From: Leminorella grimontii ATCC 33999 = DSM 5078
GTDB taxonomy: Bacteria > Pseudomonadota > Gammaproteobacteria > Enterobacterales > Enterobacteriaceae
DNA: 64,000 bases
Direction of reading: 5' to 3'
NCBI RefSeq assembly: GCF_000439085.1
Contig: NZ_AUUA01000003.1
Span: forward strand, 124,001 to 188,000
Shown: piece by piece, positions 1 to 7,686 of the stretch
Layout of the letters: each line of letters opens with the position of its first letter
How positions within the stretch are numbered: position 1 is the stretch's first letter
Program-made: the position numbers and the translations under genes
The notes under the pieces: model-generated
The model's input: the letters and a program-made list of their open reading frames with translations, nothing else
What the model was told of the DNA's origin: nothing
Database searches by the model: none

Positions 1-540
1 TCCGAAATTATCGACGGCAGCCGAGTTTGTGAAGGCGACGCGCTGATTGCGCTGGCCTCCAGCGGCCCGCACTCCAACGGCTATTCGCTGGTTCGCAAGA
101 TTCTTGAAGTCAGCAAAACCGACCCTCAGGTCGCGACGCTTGAAGGCAAACCGCTGGCCGACAGCCTGCTGGCGCCCACCCGTATTTACGTCAAGTCCAT
201 CCTGTCTTTGCTTGAGCACGTCGACGCTAAAGCCATCGCCCACATTACCGGCGGCGGCTTCTGGGAAAACATTCCCCGCGTTCTGCCCGCAGGAACGCAG
301 GCCGTGATTGATGAAGCCAGCTGGCGCTGGCCTGCGGTCTTTGACTGGCTGGCGAAAGCGGGCAACGTCGAGCGCCGCGAAATGTACCGCACCTTTAACT
401 GCGGCGTAGGCATGATTATCGCGCTGTCGCCGGAGCTTGCCGACGACGCCGTTGCCCGCCTGAACGCGTCCGGAGAAACCGCTTGGAAAATTGGCAAAAT
501 TCAGGCGTCCAACAGCGATGAGCGCGTGGTGATCCGCTGA
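1..540 (+). CDS. purM: Phosphoribosylformylglycinamidine cyclo-ligase, 3' part
   Basis: AIR synthetase, the fifth step of purine synthesis: ATP-dependent ring closure of FGAM to AIR in the cytoplasm. The reading frame is open from the first base and ends with TGA at 538-540, giving 179 residues. These correspond to the C-terminal AIRS_C domain, with the family segments [14 protein letters not shown] and [16 protein letters not shown]. The family is about 345 residues long, so roughly the first half lies outside the window. The stop overlaps the purN start by one base (TGATG), the usual purMN translational coupling. Identity is certain from sequence and neighbour. Confidence 0.97.
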   Translation, partial: SEIIDGSRVCEGDALIALASSGPHSNGYSLVRKILEVSKTDPQVATLEGKPLADSLLAPTRIYVKSILSLLEHVDAKAIAHITGGGFWENIPRVLPAGTQAVIDEASWRWPAVFDWLAKAGNVERREMYRTFNCGVGMIIALSPELADDAVARLNASGETAWKIGKIQASNSDERVVIR

Positions 541-1175
541 TGAAACGGATCGTCGTTTTAATTTCCGGCAGCGGATCCAACCTTCAGGCGCTGATTGACG
601 CCTGCGCCCGCAGCGAAATTAACGGCCGCATTTGCGCGGTCTTCAGCAACGTCGCCGACGCCTATGGGCTGACGCGCGCGCGCCAGGCCGGGATCGCTAC
701 CGAAGTGGTCGAACCCGGCGGGTTTGCCGACCGCGCCGCCTACGACGCCGCGCTGGCGGACGCCGTCGACGCCTATCGCCCGGACCTCGTGGTGCTGGCA
801 GGCTACATGCGCATCCTGAGCCCGGCATTCGTCAACCGCTATGCGGGCAGGCTACTCAACATCCACCCTTCCCTGCTGCCGAAATATCCCGGCCTGCACA
901 CCCACCAGAGAGCGCTGGAAAACGGCGACGCCGAGCACGGCGCGACCATCCACTTCGTCACCGAAGAGCTCGACGGCGGCCCCGTCGTTCTTCAGGCCGC
1001 CGTTCCGGTGCTTGAAAACGACACGGAAGAGACGCTCGCCAAGCGCGTTCAGGCGCAGGAGCATCGCATCTATCCGCTGGTGGTAAGCTGGTTTGTCGAC
1101 GGGCGGCTCGCCATGCGCAACGGCAAGGTTTGGATGGATGGAGAGGCGCTGTCGGCTCAGGGATATCAGCTTTAA
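540..1175 (+). CDS. purN: Phosphoribosylglycinamide formyltransferase (GART)
   Basis: Transfers the formyl group of 10-formyl-THF to GAR, the third step of purine synthesis. The 211-residue protein matches the family length (E. coli 212). The N-terminal phosphate-binding loop GSGSNLQAL is visible. The catalytic set Asn107, His109 and Asp145 lies in NIHPSLLPKYPG and EELDGGPVV. ATG at 540 overlaps the purM stop, so translation is probably coupled and no separate promoter is needed. A short GC hairpin follows at 1186-1206 but lacks a T-run, so termination there is doubtful. Confidence 0.98.
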   Translation: MKRIVVLISGSGSNLQALIDACARSEINGRICAVFSNVADAYGLTRARQAGIATEVVEPGGFADRAAYDAALADAVDAYRPDLVVLAGYMRILSPAFVNRYAGRLLNIHPSLLPKYPGLHTHQRALENGDAEHGATIHFVTEELDGGPVVLQAAVPVLENDTEETLAKRVQAQEHRIYPLVVSWFVDGRLAMRNGKVWMDGEALSAQGYQL

Positions 1176-1314
1176 ATAGCACAAGGCGGCCGATTTTCTT
1201 GGCCGCATTCCTACAAACGCCCCTTGCCCTCCCACCAAAAACCCGACTAAGCTAGTTAACGGGCGCCCCGCGCGCTCGTTTTTAACAATGCGATTATATT
1301 CCTATGGAGTTCCC

Positions 1315-1866
1315 ATGTCGGGCCACAGTCCCCTCGTTACCCTGCGCCCTCTTGAGCGCGAAGATTTAAGGTTTGTCCACCAGTTGGATAATAATGCCAG
1401 CATCATGCGCTACTGGTTCGAAGAGCCGTATGAAGCCTTCGTCGAGCTGTCGGACCTGTACGACAAGCACATTCACGATCAGAGCGAGCGCCGCTTTATC
1501 ATTGAAGCCGCAGGCCAGCGCGTCGGGCTGGTTGAGCTGGTGGAAATCACCCACGTTCACCGCCGGGCGGAATTCCAGATAATTATCGATCCGGCATTTC
1601 AAGGCCAAGGCTACGCCAGCGCGGCCGCCCGCTCGGCGATGGACTACGCCTTCTCGGTGCTCAACCTGTATAAGCTGTATCTGATAGTCGACAGGGAAAA
1701 TGGAAAAGCCATCCACATTTACGCCAAGCTGGGCTTTGAAATCGAAGGCACGTTAAAGCACGAGTTTTTTATTAACGGAGAGTATCGTGACGCCATTCGT
1801 ATGTGCATTTTCCAGCATCAGTACCTGGCAAAGTTAAAAGGCCGCCCCGCGCAAAATTCGTACTAA
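1315..1866 (+). CDS. speG: Spermidine N1-acetyltransferase
   Basis: GNAT-family enzyme that acetylates spermidine and spermine with acetyl-CoA and so detoxifies excess polyamine. The 183-residue protein tracks E. coli SpeG closely, for example [19 protein letters not shown], the acidic patch [19 protein letters not shown] that forms the allosteric polyamine site in the family, and the acetyl-CoA loop GQGYASAA. I place the start at ATG 1315 (MSGHSP), which has GGAG at a good distance. An upstream in-frame ATG at 1288 would add nine residues not found in relatives. Spermidine synthesis genes (speE, speD) lie 40 kb away. Confidence 0.96.
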   Translation: MSGHSPLVTLRPLEREDLRFVHQLDNNASIMRYWFEEPYEAFVELSDLYDKHIHDQSERRFIIEAAGQRVGLVELVEITHVHRRAEFQIIIDPAFQGQGYASAAARSAMDYAFSVLNLYKLYLIVDRENGKAIHIYAKLGFEIEGTLKHEFFINGEYRDAIRMCIFQHQYLAKLKGRPAQNSY

Positions 1867-1992
1867 TAAGTACGTAAAACGGCCGATAACGCGCTATTTT
1901 TCGAATTTAGTTTTTATTAATCAATAAACTAAGGGGAATTGCATAGCAGAACGAATGCTGTTCTAATGACACGACATTCGCGAGGTATTTAC

Positions 1993-2616
1993 ATGCGCCC
2001 ATCGACAAAGCTAAAACAGCAAAAAATTATTAAGGCCGCCAGCGATCTTTTTCTTGAGCAAGGATATACCCAAACCAACCTGGATCAGATTATTGAGCGC
2101 TGCGGCGGTTCCAAGCAGACTATTTACAGCTATTTTGGCGACAAGCGCGGCCTGCTGACCGCCGTTATCGGCCTAAGCATTGAGCACGTCGCCGCCGTTT
2201 TCAACTTTCGTCACGATGATGACAAAACGCTGGAACAGCAGCTGGTGCAGCTTGGCTGCAACTTTCTAAGCACCATCCTTCAGCCCTGCATGGTCAATAC
2301 CTATCGCCTGCTGCTGACGGAGTCTTTTCACGACAAAGAGCTGGGCGAATTCTTTATTACCCAAGGCCCGGGCCGCGTTTCACGCTATCTGGAAACGTTT
2401 CTGAAAGGCTACATGGACCGCGGCGAGCTGATTCAAACCGACCCTCATCTGGCCTGCGACCACCTGATCAACCTGATTAAGTGTAATCTGATGCAGGACG
2501 CGCTGTTCGGCGTGCCCGTGCCGTCGGAAGAAGAGATCGACCTCCACGTGCGCCAGGCCGTGCGCTGCTTCCTTTATGGATATCAAGCCTGCCCAGTCAA
2601 TGAAGAAACGGGATAA
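1993..2616 (+). CDS. TetR/AcrR-family transcriptional regulator
   Basis: A 207-residue one-component repressor. Residues about 10-55 form the TetR_N helix-turn-helix: KIIKAASDLFLEQGY, then the recognition part GGSKQTIYSYFGDKRGLL. The C-terminal ligand domain resembles the AefR-like type (ETFLKGYMDRGEL and following), but the ligand cannot be read. The start is ATG 1993 with GAGG upstream; in-frame TTG 1939 and ATG 1966 are alternatives. It follows speG on the same strand after 126 bp. No efflux pump is adjacent, so its target is unknown. Confidence 0.85.
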   Translation: MRPSTKLKQQKIIKAASDLFLEQGYTQTNLDQIIERCGGSKQTIYSYFGDKRGLLTAVIGLSIEHVAAVFNFRHDDDKTLEQQLVQLGCNFLSTILQPCMVNTYRLLLTESFHDKELGEFFITQGPGRVSRYLETFLKGYMDRGELIQTDPHLACDHLINLIKCNLMQDALFGVPVPSEEEIDLHVRQAVRCFLYGYQACPVNEETG

Positions 2617-2755
2617 CCTAACCCTTACTGCTGTCGCCGATAAAAATCTGACCGCCGCGTTCTATCACATGCGCGGCCATTGCGTAACTGCCTATTCACA
2701 GGAAGGAATTTACGTTGCCGAACTCTCTACCGCGCTTTTTGAGCGGTAGCCAGCG

Positions 2756-2959
2756 CTATCGACACCCCATCGCGCCGCCGTCCGTCGAACCGTCTCGCAT
2801 TCCCTGCTCCCGAACCCGCTCCATTCGCCGATCGCGCCTGTACTCTCCCGTATCGGCGTCGCGTTTGTAAATAGGCAAAGGCTCCCTGACGTCGCATCCG
2901 CTTTGATACGTTCCACATCCAACCAGCGGCAGCACGACGGCACATAGCATCCACTTCAT
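2756..2959 (-). CDS. Small hypothetical lipoprotein
   Basis: A 67-residue predicted lipoprotein. The N-terminus MKWMLCAVVLPLVGCGTY carries a short hydrophobic signal and the lipobox LVGC, so Cys15 should be lipidated. The mature part is short, charged and rich in Arg and Asp. The start is supported by a GGGAG ribosome site about 9 bases upstream of the ATG. A T-loop hairpin with arms CTACCGC/GCGGTAG lies just past the stop (2727-2749). No family is recognised. The gene is convergent with the TetR gene and nothing around it suggests a function. Confidence 0.6.
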   Translation of the reverse strand: MKWMLCAVVLPLVGCGTYQSGCDVREPLPIYKRDADTGEYRRDRRMERVREQGMRDGSTDGGAMGCR

Positions 2960-3049
2960 ACGGCTTCTCCCTCGCAATTAATTTACAAGTGTAACTATAT
3001 GAATCCATTTGTTTCGATTCAACCCTGTTTTTTATGCGTGATTAACCGG

Positions 3050-3388
3050 CTACATGCATCCCGCACAGCTGGTGCAGCGCCAGTCCTGTCGGTTAATTGC
3101 CTGATAAAATTGACGAATAAGCGGTTCTTCAATGGGAATGTCGTTCTCGGTGAAAAAATCCGCCAGCCACTCCAGATTAGCTAAGATCCAGTCGTCTTCC
3201 TTCAGGCCGTCGGCAAACAGCTCGTTATCGGGATCCATGATGTCATATATGCCGTAGGTGCCCATGTCTTTGTCACGCAGGCGTTCAGGGAGGAGGATGG
3301 GGATTCCGTTATAGGTAATTTGCCACTCGCCGTGGCACAGCAGGTTGCCGGAGCGGCTCCAGCGGGCGGTAAAGAGGTTTGTATTCAT
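3050..3388 (-). CDS. Hypothetical protein, 112 residues
   Basis: A cytoplasmic-looking acidic protein without a signal peptide or membrane segment. It begins MNTNLFTARWSRSGNLLCHG and ends with a Cys cluster, WRCTSCAGCM (three Cys within seven residues), which might bind a metal; that is inference. The ribosome site is weak. Codon use looks like that of neighbouring genes and the frame is clean, so I take it as real. It is divergent from epd, with 269 bp between the starts. I do not recognise the family. Confidence 0.55.
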   Translation of the reverse strand: MNTNLFTARWSRSGNLLCHGEWQITYNGIPILLPERLRDKDMGTYGIYDIMDPDNELFADGLKEDDWILANLEWLADFFTENDIPIEEPLIRQFYQAINRQDWRCTSCAGCM

Positions 3389-3657
3389 GACGTTTACTAC
3401 ATGTAAAGAACAAAAAGCGCTATCTAAAGCGGCGCTGATTATGAAGCAATAATCGGAGGCGACGGCAAATTAAGTTCGAAAACGCGTTGAAAAAAGCACA
3501 TTCTGTTCATCCAACGCTACATCGCCGTCAACATTTGCGCATGATCTTTTACTATTAAACGCCTTTCGGAAGGCTTTTTCCCTTACTCCATTGTGTTATT
3601 CTGCCAATCCGGCATGACAACAGGGCTGAACGGCCCCAAGTACCTATAAGGAATAAC

Positions 3658-4716
3658 ATGACCCTTCGAATCGCCATTAACGGCTTTGGCCGCATTGGCC
3701 GCAGCGTTTTGCGTGCGCTTTACGAATCCGGCCGGAATAGGGATATCAGCGTCGTCGCCATTAATGAACTGGCCGAGCCTAAGGGAATGGCTCACCTGCT
3801 GAAATATGACTCAACCCACGGTCGCTTCGCCCGGAACGTCCGCCAGGAAGGGAAGATGCTGTGGATTGACGATGACGCCATCCAGCTGTTTCATCAAAAA
3901 GAGATCGCCAATCTGCCGTGGAAGTCCCTTAACGTCGACATCGTGCTGGACTGCAGCGGCGTATTTGGCAGCCGGGCCGACGGCGAAGCCCACATTGCGG
4001 CCGGCGCCAAAAAGGTGCTGTTTTCACACCCCGGCGGCAACGACCTCGACGCAACGATTGTCTACGGCGTCAACCACGCTATTCTTCGCGCGGAGCACCG
4101 CATCGTATCCAACGCCTCCTGCACGACCAACTGCATTATTCCCGTCATCAAGCTGCTGGACGACGCTTTCGAAATCCGTTCGGGTACGGTGACCACTATC
4201 CACGCCGCCATGAACGACCAGCCGGTAATTGACGCCTACCACAAGGATCTGCGCCGCACCCGCGCTGCCGGGCAGTCGATTATCCCGGTGGATACCAAGC
4301 TGGCGGCGGGCATCACCCGCATTTTCCCCAAGTTTTGCGATCGCTTCGAGGCGATTTCGGTGCGTGTTCCTACCGTTAACGTCACCGCCATCGACCTGAG
4401 CGTCACGTTGGAAGTGCCGGTCAACGTCGGCGACGTTAACCGCCTGCTGGAGCACGCCGCCAACAATGCGCTTAACGGCATCGTTGACTATACCGAGCTG
4501 CCGCTGGTTTCTACCGATTTCAACCACGATCCGCACAGCGCCATCGTCGACGGAACCCAAACCCGCGTCAGCGGCCAGCACCTGGTGAAAATGCTGGTGT
4601 GGTGCGACAACGAATGGGGATTCGCCAACCGCATGCTGGATACCGCATGGGCGATGAGCAACTGCGATAAGGCGCTGCGTCAAAGCGCGCCAGTGGAAAA
4701 AGAGGCTCAGGCCTGA
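3658..4716 (+). CDS. epd: D-erythrose-4-phosphate dehydrogenase
   Basis: GAPDH-family enzyme that oxidises erythrose-4-phosphate to 4-phosphoerythronate, the first step of the deoxyxylulose-5-phosphate-dependent route to pyridoxal phosphate. The 352 residues carry the Rossmann start [10 protein letters not shown], catalytic Cys155 in SNASCTTNC and the C-terminal [11 protein letters not shown]. It follows E. coli Epd rather than GapA throughout ([34 protein letters not shown]). It is about 13 residues longer at the C-terminus than the E. coli protein. In E. coli epd is followed by pgk and fbaA; here it stands alone, convergent with thiD. AAGGAATAAC precedes the ATG. Confidence 0.95.
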   Translation: MTLRIAINGFGRIGRSVLRALYESGRNRDISVVAINELAEPKGMAHLLKYDSTHGRFARNVRQEGKMLWIDDDAIQLFHQKEIANLPWKSLNVDIVLDCSGVFGSRADGEAHIAAGAKKVLFSHPGGNDLDATIVYGVNHAILRAEHRIVSNASCTTNCIIPVIKLLDDAFEIRSGTVTTIHAAMNDQPVIDAYHKDLRRTRAAGQSIIPVDTKLAAGITRIFPKFCDRFEAISVRVPTVNVTAIDLSVTLEVPVNVGDVNRLLEHAANNALNGIVDYTELPLVSTDFNHDPHSAIVDGTQTRVSGQHLVKMLVWCDNEWGFANRMLDTAWAMSNCDKALRQSAPVEKEAQA

Positions 4717-4739
4717 CGGCCTTCATATCTCGTTAGAAA

Positions 4740-4764
4740 AAGCATCGGGCGCCTTAGCGCCCGA
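4740..4764 (-). terminator. Intrinsic terminator of thiM-thiD (possibly shared with epd)
   Basis: Hairpin TCGGGCGC-CTTA-GCGCCCGA at 4745-4764. Read on the minus strand it is followed by TGCTTTTTCT, a good T-tract, 15 bases past the thiD stop. On the plus strand the tail is weak. Confidence 0.8.
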
Positions 4765-4778
4765 CCTTCATTCAACGT

Positions 4779-5576
4779 TCACCACCAGCGATAAAAGTGA
4801 TGAACCGGCCCAATGCCGCCGCCAACCTCCAGCGAATCCGCCGCCACAAGCGCGCCCTGCAAATAGGCCTTCGCCGCTTCGACCGCCTGCGGCCAGTCGT
4901 CACAGCGAGGACGTAATGCCGCCAACGCGGCCGACAGCGTACAGCCAGTGCCGTGAGTGTGGCGAGTCGCTACCCTCGGCGCGGTAAAACGTTGGCTTCC
5001 CTGCGGCGTTATCAGCCAGTCCGGGCTTTCGGATTCACTCAGGTGCCCGCCTTTCATCAGCACTGCTTTACACCCCATGGCCAGCAGCGCTTCTCCCTGC
5101 TCCAGCATTTCACGCTCGCTTGCGGCCTGTGCGCATTCAAGCAGCGCGGCGGCCTCCGGCAAGTTTGGCGTAATCAGAGACACTATCGGCAGCAGGCGCC
5201 GACGAATGGCCTCCACCGCTTCCGGCGCCAGCAGCGGATCGCCGCTCTTGGCAACCATCACGGTATCCAGCACAACAAAGGGGATATCGTAGCGTTCCAG
5301 CGCGTCGGCGACGGTATGCACAATGTCAGACTCCGCCAGCATGCCTATCTTGGCGGTATCAATTCTGACGTCGTCCAGCACGGAGCTCAGCTGGGCGGAG
5401 ACAAACGACGGCTCAATGCGGTAGACGGACTGCACGCCCCGCGTATTCTGCGCCACCAGGGCCGTCATTACGCTGGCGCCATAGGCCTCCAGCGCTGAAA
5501 AGGCCTTCAAATCCGCCTGAATGCCCGCCCCGCCGCTCGGATCGGTACCGGCAATGGTCAGTGCGTTAATTCTCAT
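4779..5576 (-). CDS. thiD: Hydroxymethylpyrimidine / phosphomethylpyrimidine kinase
   Basis: Phosphorylates HMP and then HMP-P to HMP-PP, the pyrimidine half of thiamine. The 265 residues belong to the ribokinase-like fold: N-terminal TIAGTDPSGGAGIQADLKAF, the central LMKGGHL, and the C-terminal anion-hole and catalytic base region HTHGTGCTLSAALAA. The start overlaps the end of thiM by four bases, so the two are translationally coupled. thiE is not next to it, unlike in some relatives. Expression should be governed by the TPP riboswitch ahead of thiM. Confidence 0.97.
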   Translation of the reverse strand: MRINALTIAGTDPSGGAGIQADLKAFSALEAYGASVMTALVAQNTRGVQSVYRIEPSFVSAQLSSVLDDVRIDTAKIGMLAESDIVHTVADALERYDIPFVVLDTVMVAKSGDPLLAPEAVEAIRRRLLPIVSLITPNLPEAAALLECAQAASEREMLEQGEALLAMGCKAVLMKGGHLSESESPDWLITPQGSQRFTAPRVATRHTHGTGCTLSAALAALRPRCDDWPQAVEAAKAYLQGALVAADSLEVGGGIGPVHHFYRWW

Positions 5577-6385
5577 ACCGTCATCTCCTCTAGCCGCTGT
5601 GGCCTAAGCTGATAAAGCAAATCCAGAAAGCGCGGCGTAAAGCTGCCCGGCCCATCGACCTCAGCCGCCGCAATGCCGCCGCAGGCGGCCATCACCATGC
5701 AGGCAGATGCCGCCCGTTCCAGTCGCCGCTCTTTGCTTGCGGCGATAAACGCCGCCACCGCGGCGGACAGCGCGCAGCCGGTGCCGACCACGCGGGTCAT
5801 CATCGGGGAGCCGTAGGGTACAGAGTAGGTCAAATGCCCGTCGGTGATATAATCAACGTCGCCGGTTACGGCCACCACCGCTCCCGTCTCCTGCGCCAGC
5901 GCTTTCGCCGAAGGCAGCGCGGCGAAGGACGCATCAGCGCTGTCGACTCCCCTCCCACGGGCGGCGCTTCCCGTCAGAGCCATGATTTCAGAGGCGTTGC
6001 CGCGAATAACGGCAGGCCCTTGCGCTATCAGCTCCCGGCAAAACGCCGTGCGGTAGCGCAGACCCCCGACGGCAACCGGATCGAGCACCCAGGGAACGCC
6101 GGCTCGATTGGCCGAGGCGACCGCCAGCGTAATGGCGTCTTTCTGTTCGTCATGCAGCGTCCCTACGTTAACCAATAGCGCGTCGGCAATGGCGGCAAAT
6201 TCAGCGACCTCCTGCCGGGAAACGACCATCGCAGGGGAAGCGCCGAGCGCCAGCAAAACGTTGGCGGTAAAGTTCTGCACTACCTGATTGGTCAGGCAGT
6301 GTATGAGCGGCGCTTTCTTACGCAGCAGGGAAAGAGAATCGGCGGCAATCGCGCCGGAAAAAATAACAGGGTCAGATGAGGTCAT
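5573..6385 (-). CDS. thiM: Hydroxyethylthiazole kinase
   Basis: Salvage kinase that phosphorylates the thiazole alcohol THZ with ATP. The 270 residues start with a short leader and then PLIHCLTNQVVQNFTANVLLALGASPAMV, the substrate-binding face of the family. The catalytic segment is VVGTGCALSAAVAAF. It is the first gene of the thiMD operon. A TPP riboswitch lies 45 bases upstream of its ATG, so salvage of both thiamine halves is shut off when TPP is abundant. Confidence 0.97.
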   Translation of the reverse strand: MTSSDPVIFSGAIAADSLSLLRKKAPLIHCLTNQVVQNFTANVLLALGASPAMVVSRQEVAEFAAIADALLVNVGTLHDEQKDAITLAVASANRAGVPWVLDPVAVGGLRYRTAFCRELIAQGPAVIRGNASEIMALTGSAARGRGVDSADASFAALPSAKALAQETGAVVAVTGDVDYITDGHLTYSVPYGSPMMTRVVGTGCALSAAVAAFIAASKERRLERAASACMVMAACGGIAAAEVDGPGSFTPRFLDLLYQLRPQRLEEMTV

Positions 6386-6430
6386 AAGGCTCCCAACCGG
6401 CGAGAAGAAGACAGGTCCGTTGGGAAACGG

Positions 6431-6510
6431 TGACTTCCCTACGCTGGCATAATCCAGATCAGGTAATACGGGTGATATCTCAGCCGCGCGTTAAGCGAAG
6501 CACCCCGAGT
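6431..6510 (-). promoter_or_regulatory. TPP riboswitch (thi box)
   Basis: On the minus strand this reads ACTCGGGGTGC, then GGCTGAGATATCACCCG, ACCTGATCTGGATTATGCCA and GCGTAGGGAA. These are the conserved P1, J3-2, P2/P4 and P5 parts of the TPP aptamer. It precedes thiM, and the expression platform (6386-6430) includes a GGTCCGTTGGG/CCCAACGG-type complement that can compete with the thiM start region. Confidence 0.96.
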
Positions 6511-6519
6511 CAGAAGGTC

Positions 6520-6548
6520 ATTATTCGACGAATTTTCGTTTGGGTCAA
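6520..6548 (-). promoter_or_regulatory. Predicted sigma-70 promoter of thiMD
   Basis: On the minus strand TTGACC (6543-6548), a 17-base spacer and AATAAT (6520-6525). The predicted start falls at about 6513, immediately before the TPP aptamer, which supports the call. Confidence 0.65.
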
Positions 6549-6680
6549 GGTGCCAAAAAGGCGCAGCCGCAGGCGCTCAAATGAAGTGGAACATTGCGGA
6601 AGATAAAAAATAATTGATTAAAAAAAGGGGAATTGGTGTTCTTTTGTACAGATTTGTAAGGTCGACACAACTGATAATAT

Positions 6681-6708
6681 TGCTTGAGCTATACTGATTA
6701 CTCAAGCA
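6681..6708. repeat. Inverted repeat upstream of raiA
   Basis: TGCTTGAG (6681-6688) and CTCAAGCA (6701-6708) form perfect 8-base arms separated by 12 bases. It lies 150 bp upstream of raiA in an AT-rich region. It could be an operator or part of a promoter-proximal hairpin; the protein is unknown. Confidence 0.4.
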
Positions 6709-6770
6709 GAAAGTCGCAAACCACTACGGTTATCACACTTCTGCCATCTTTACTTCAGGGCAAAGGAAAA

Positions 6771-6786
6771 ATTGATTTCGATCACA
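6771..6786 (+). promoter_or_regulatory. Candidate CRP site upstream of raiA
   Basis: ATTGATTTCGATCACA matches the core CRP consensus TGTGATCTAGATCACA at 12 of 16 positions, with a perfect right half-site. CRP control of raiA is described in E. coli; occupancy here is inference. Confidence 0.4.
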
Positions 6787-6856
6787 TAATTGTTTGCCCG
6801 GAGCGGTATTCTAAAATTGAATTTGACGGCAGTTGACTGATAAAGAGGTAAGTTAT

Positions 6857-7195
6857 ATGACAGTAAATATTACTAGCAAACAAATGGATATTACCCCGGC
6901 AATTCGCACTCACGTCGAAGACCGTCTCAAAAAGCTGGAGAAATGGCAGGTTCAGTTAATTAATCCCCATATCGTACTTTCTAAAGAACCTAAAGTGTTC
7001 GTTGCCGATGCGACGATAACAACGCCGAACGGCCCACTGGTCGCCAGCGCCAAACATGAAGACATGTATGCTGCTATCAACGAGCTGCTGTTAAAGCTTG
7101 AACGCCAGCTCAACAAAGTGCAGCACAAGGCGGAAGCCCGCCGCGCCGACGGCAGCGTAAAGGAAGCGAATCTGCAGCAGCTGCAAGAAGATTGA
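6857..7195 (+). CDS. raiA: Ribosome-associated inhibitor RaiA (YfiA, stationary-phase factor)
   Basis: Binds the 30S decoding centre in stationary phase or cold, blocks translation and opposes 100S dimer formation. The 112-residue protein matches E. coli RaiA (113), for example [29 protein letters not shown] and [21 protein letters not shown]. The start is ATG 6857 with AAAGAGG upstream; an in-frame upstream start at 6833 is not supported by relatives. As in E. coli it sits just upstream of pheL-pheA. A strong terminator at 7219 separates the two. Confidence 0.97.
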   Translation: MTVNITSKQMDITPAIRTHVEDRLKKLEKWQVQLINPHIVLSKEPKVFVADATITTPNGPLVASAKHEDMYAAINELLLKLERQLNKVQHKAEARRADGSVKEANLQQLQED

Positions 7196-7218
7196 TTTGA
7201 TTTCTCTTTTTTATTTTA

Positions 7219-7241
7219 CGCGCCCTCCGGGGCGCGTTTTT
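7219..7241 (+). terminator. Intrinsic terminator of raiA
   Basis: Stem CGCGCCC (7219-7225), loop TCCG, stem GGGCGCG (7230-7236), then TTTTT. It lies 23 bases past the raiA stop. Confidence 0.88.
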
Positions 7242-7377
7242 CATTCCGGTAGGCCATAACGCCTTCGCCTTCCCTGCATTTGGGCCTTTTACTTCGCCGA
7301 TGAACAATATCGGTTGACAGAGCGGAAAGGTGCCGGTTAAGTTAGGGCATCTTTTTATTCAGGATATTTCCAACGCA

Positions 7378-7425
7378 ATGAGATCCGTGCCGTTTTTCTT
7401 CGCTTTCTTTTTTAGCCACCCCTGA
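7378..7425 (+). CDS. pheL: pheA operon leader peptide
   Basis: A 15-residue peptide, M-R-S-V-P-F-F-F-A-F-F-F-S-H-P, with two runs of three Phe codons. E. coli PheL is almost the same. Ribosome stalling at these Phe codons when charged tRNA-Phe is scarce decides whether the downstream terminator forms. It was found by eye because it is far below usual gene-size cut-offs. Confidence 0.95.
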   Translation: MRSVPFFFAFFFSHP

Positions 7426-7485
7426 CTGGGAGGCGTTTCGTCCGTAGCTCCAAAGCGAGCAGAAAGAAAGCGAAGACGAACACTG

Positions 7486-7512
7486 AAGCCTCCCAAAAGG
7501 GAGGCTTTTTTA
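7486..7512 (+). terminator. pheA attenuator terminator
   Basis: Stem AAGCCTCCC, loop AAAA, stem GGGAGGCTT, then TTTTT. It lies 60 bases past pheL. The upstream CTGGGAGGCGTTTCG-type segment (from 7426) can pair with it as the antiterminator. This is standard phenylalanine attenuation. Confidence 0.92.
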
Positions 7513-7539
7513 TTGGACGCTTTTTATTACTACAGAACA

Positions 7540-7666
7540 TATACCCTAAATAATTCGAGTTGCATGAAGGCGGCAAGGGAGTGAATCCCCAGGAGCTTAC
7601 ATAAGTAAGTGACTGGGGTGAACGAGCGCAGCCAACGCACAGGCAACTTGAAGTATGACGGGTATA
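7540..7666 (+). repeat. ERIC element (enterobacterial repetitive intergenic consensus)
   Basis: A complete 127-bp ERIC. The ends are TATACCC/GGGTATA. The centre reads GTGAATCCCCAGGAGCTTAC then AAGTAAGTGACTGGGGTGA, the segments used for classical ERIC PCR primers. It occupies the space between the attenuator and the pheA start, so it is part of every full-length pheA mRNA, where it would fold as a long hairpin. Confidence 0.96.
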
Positions 7667-7686
7667 AAAACAGGTGACACAACGTT

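Noticed and set aside
1186-1206. GCGGCC/GGCCGC hairpin after purN
   Set aside because: There is no T-tract on either strand, so I do not call it a terminator.
1939-1992. TTG start with AAGGGG just ahead, extending the first TetR protein by 18 residues
   Set aside because: The spacing between AAGGGG and the TTG is too short and the added residues do not resemble a TetR N-terminus.
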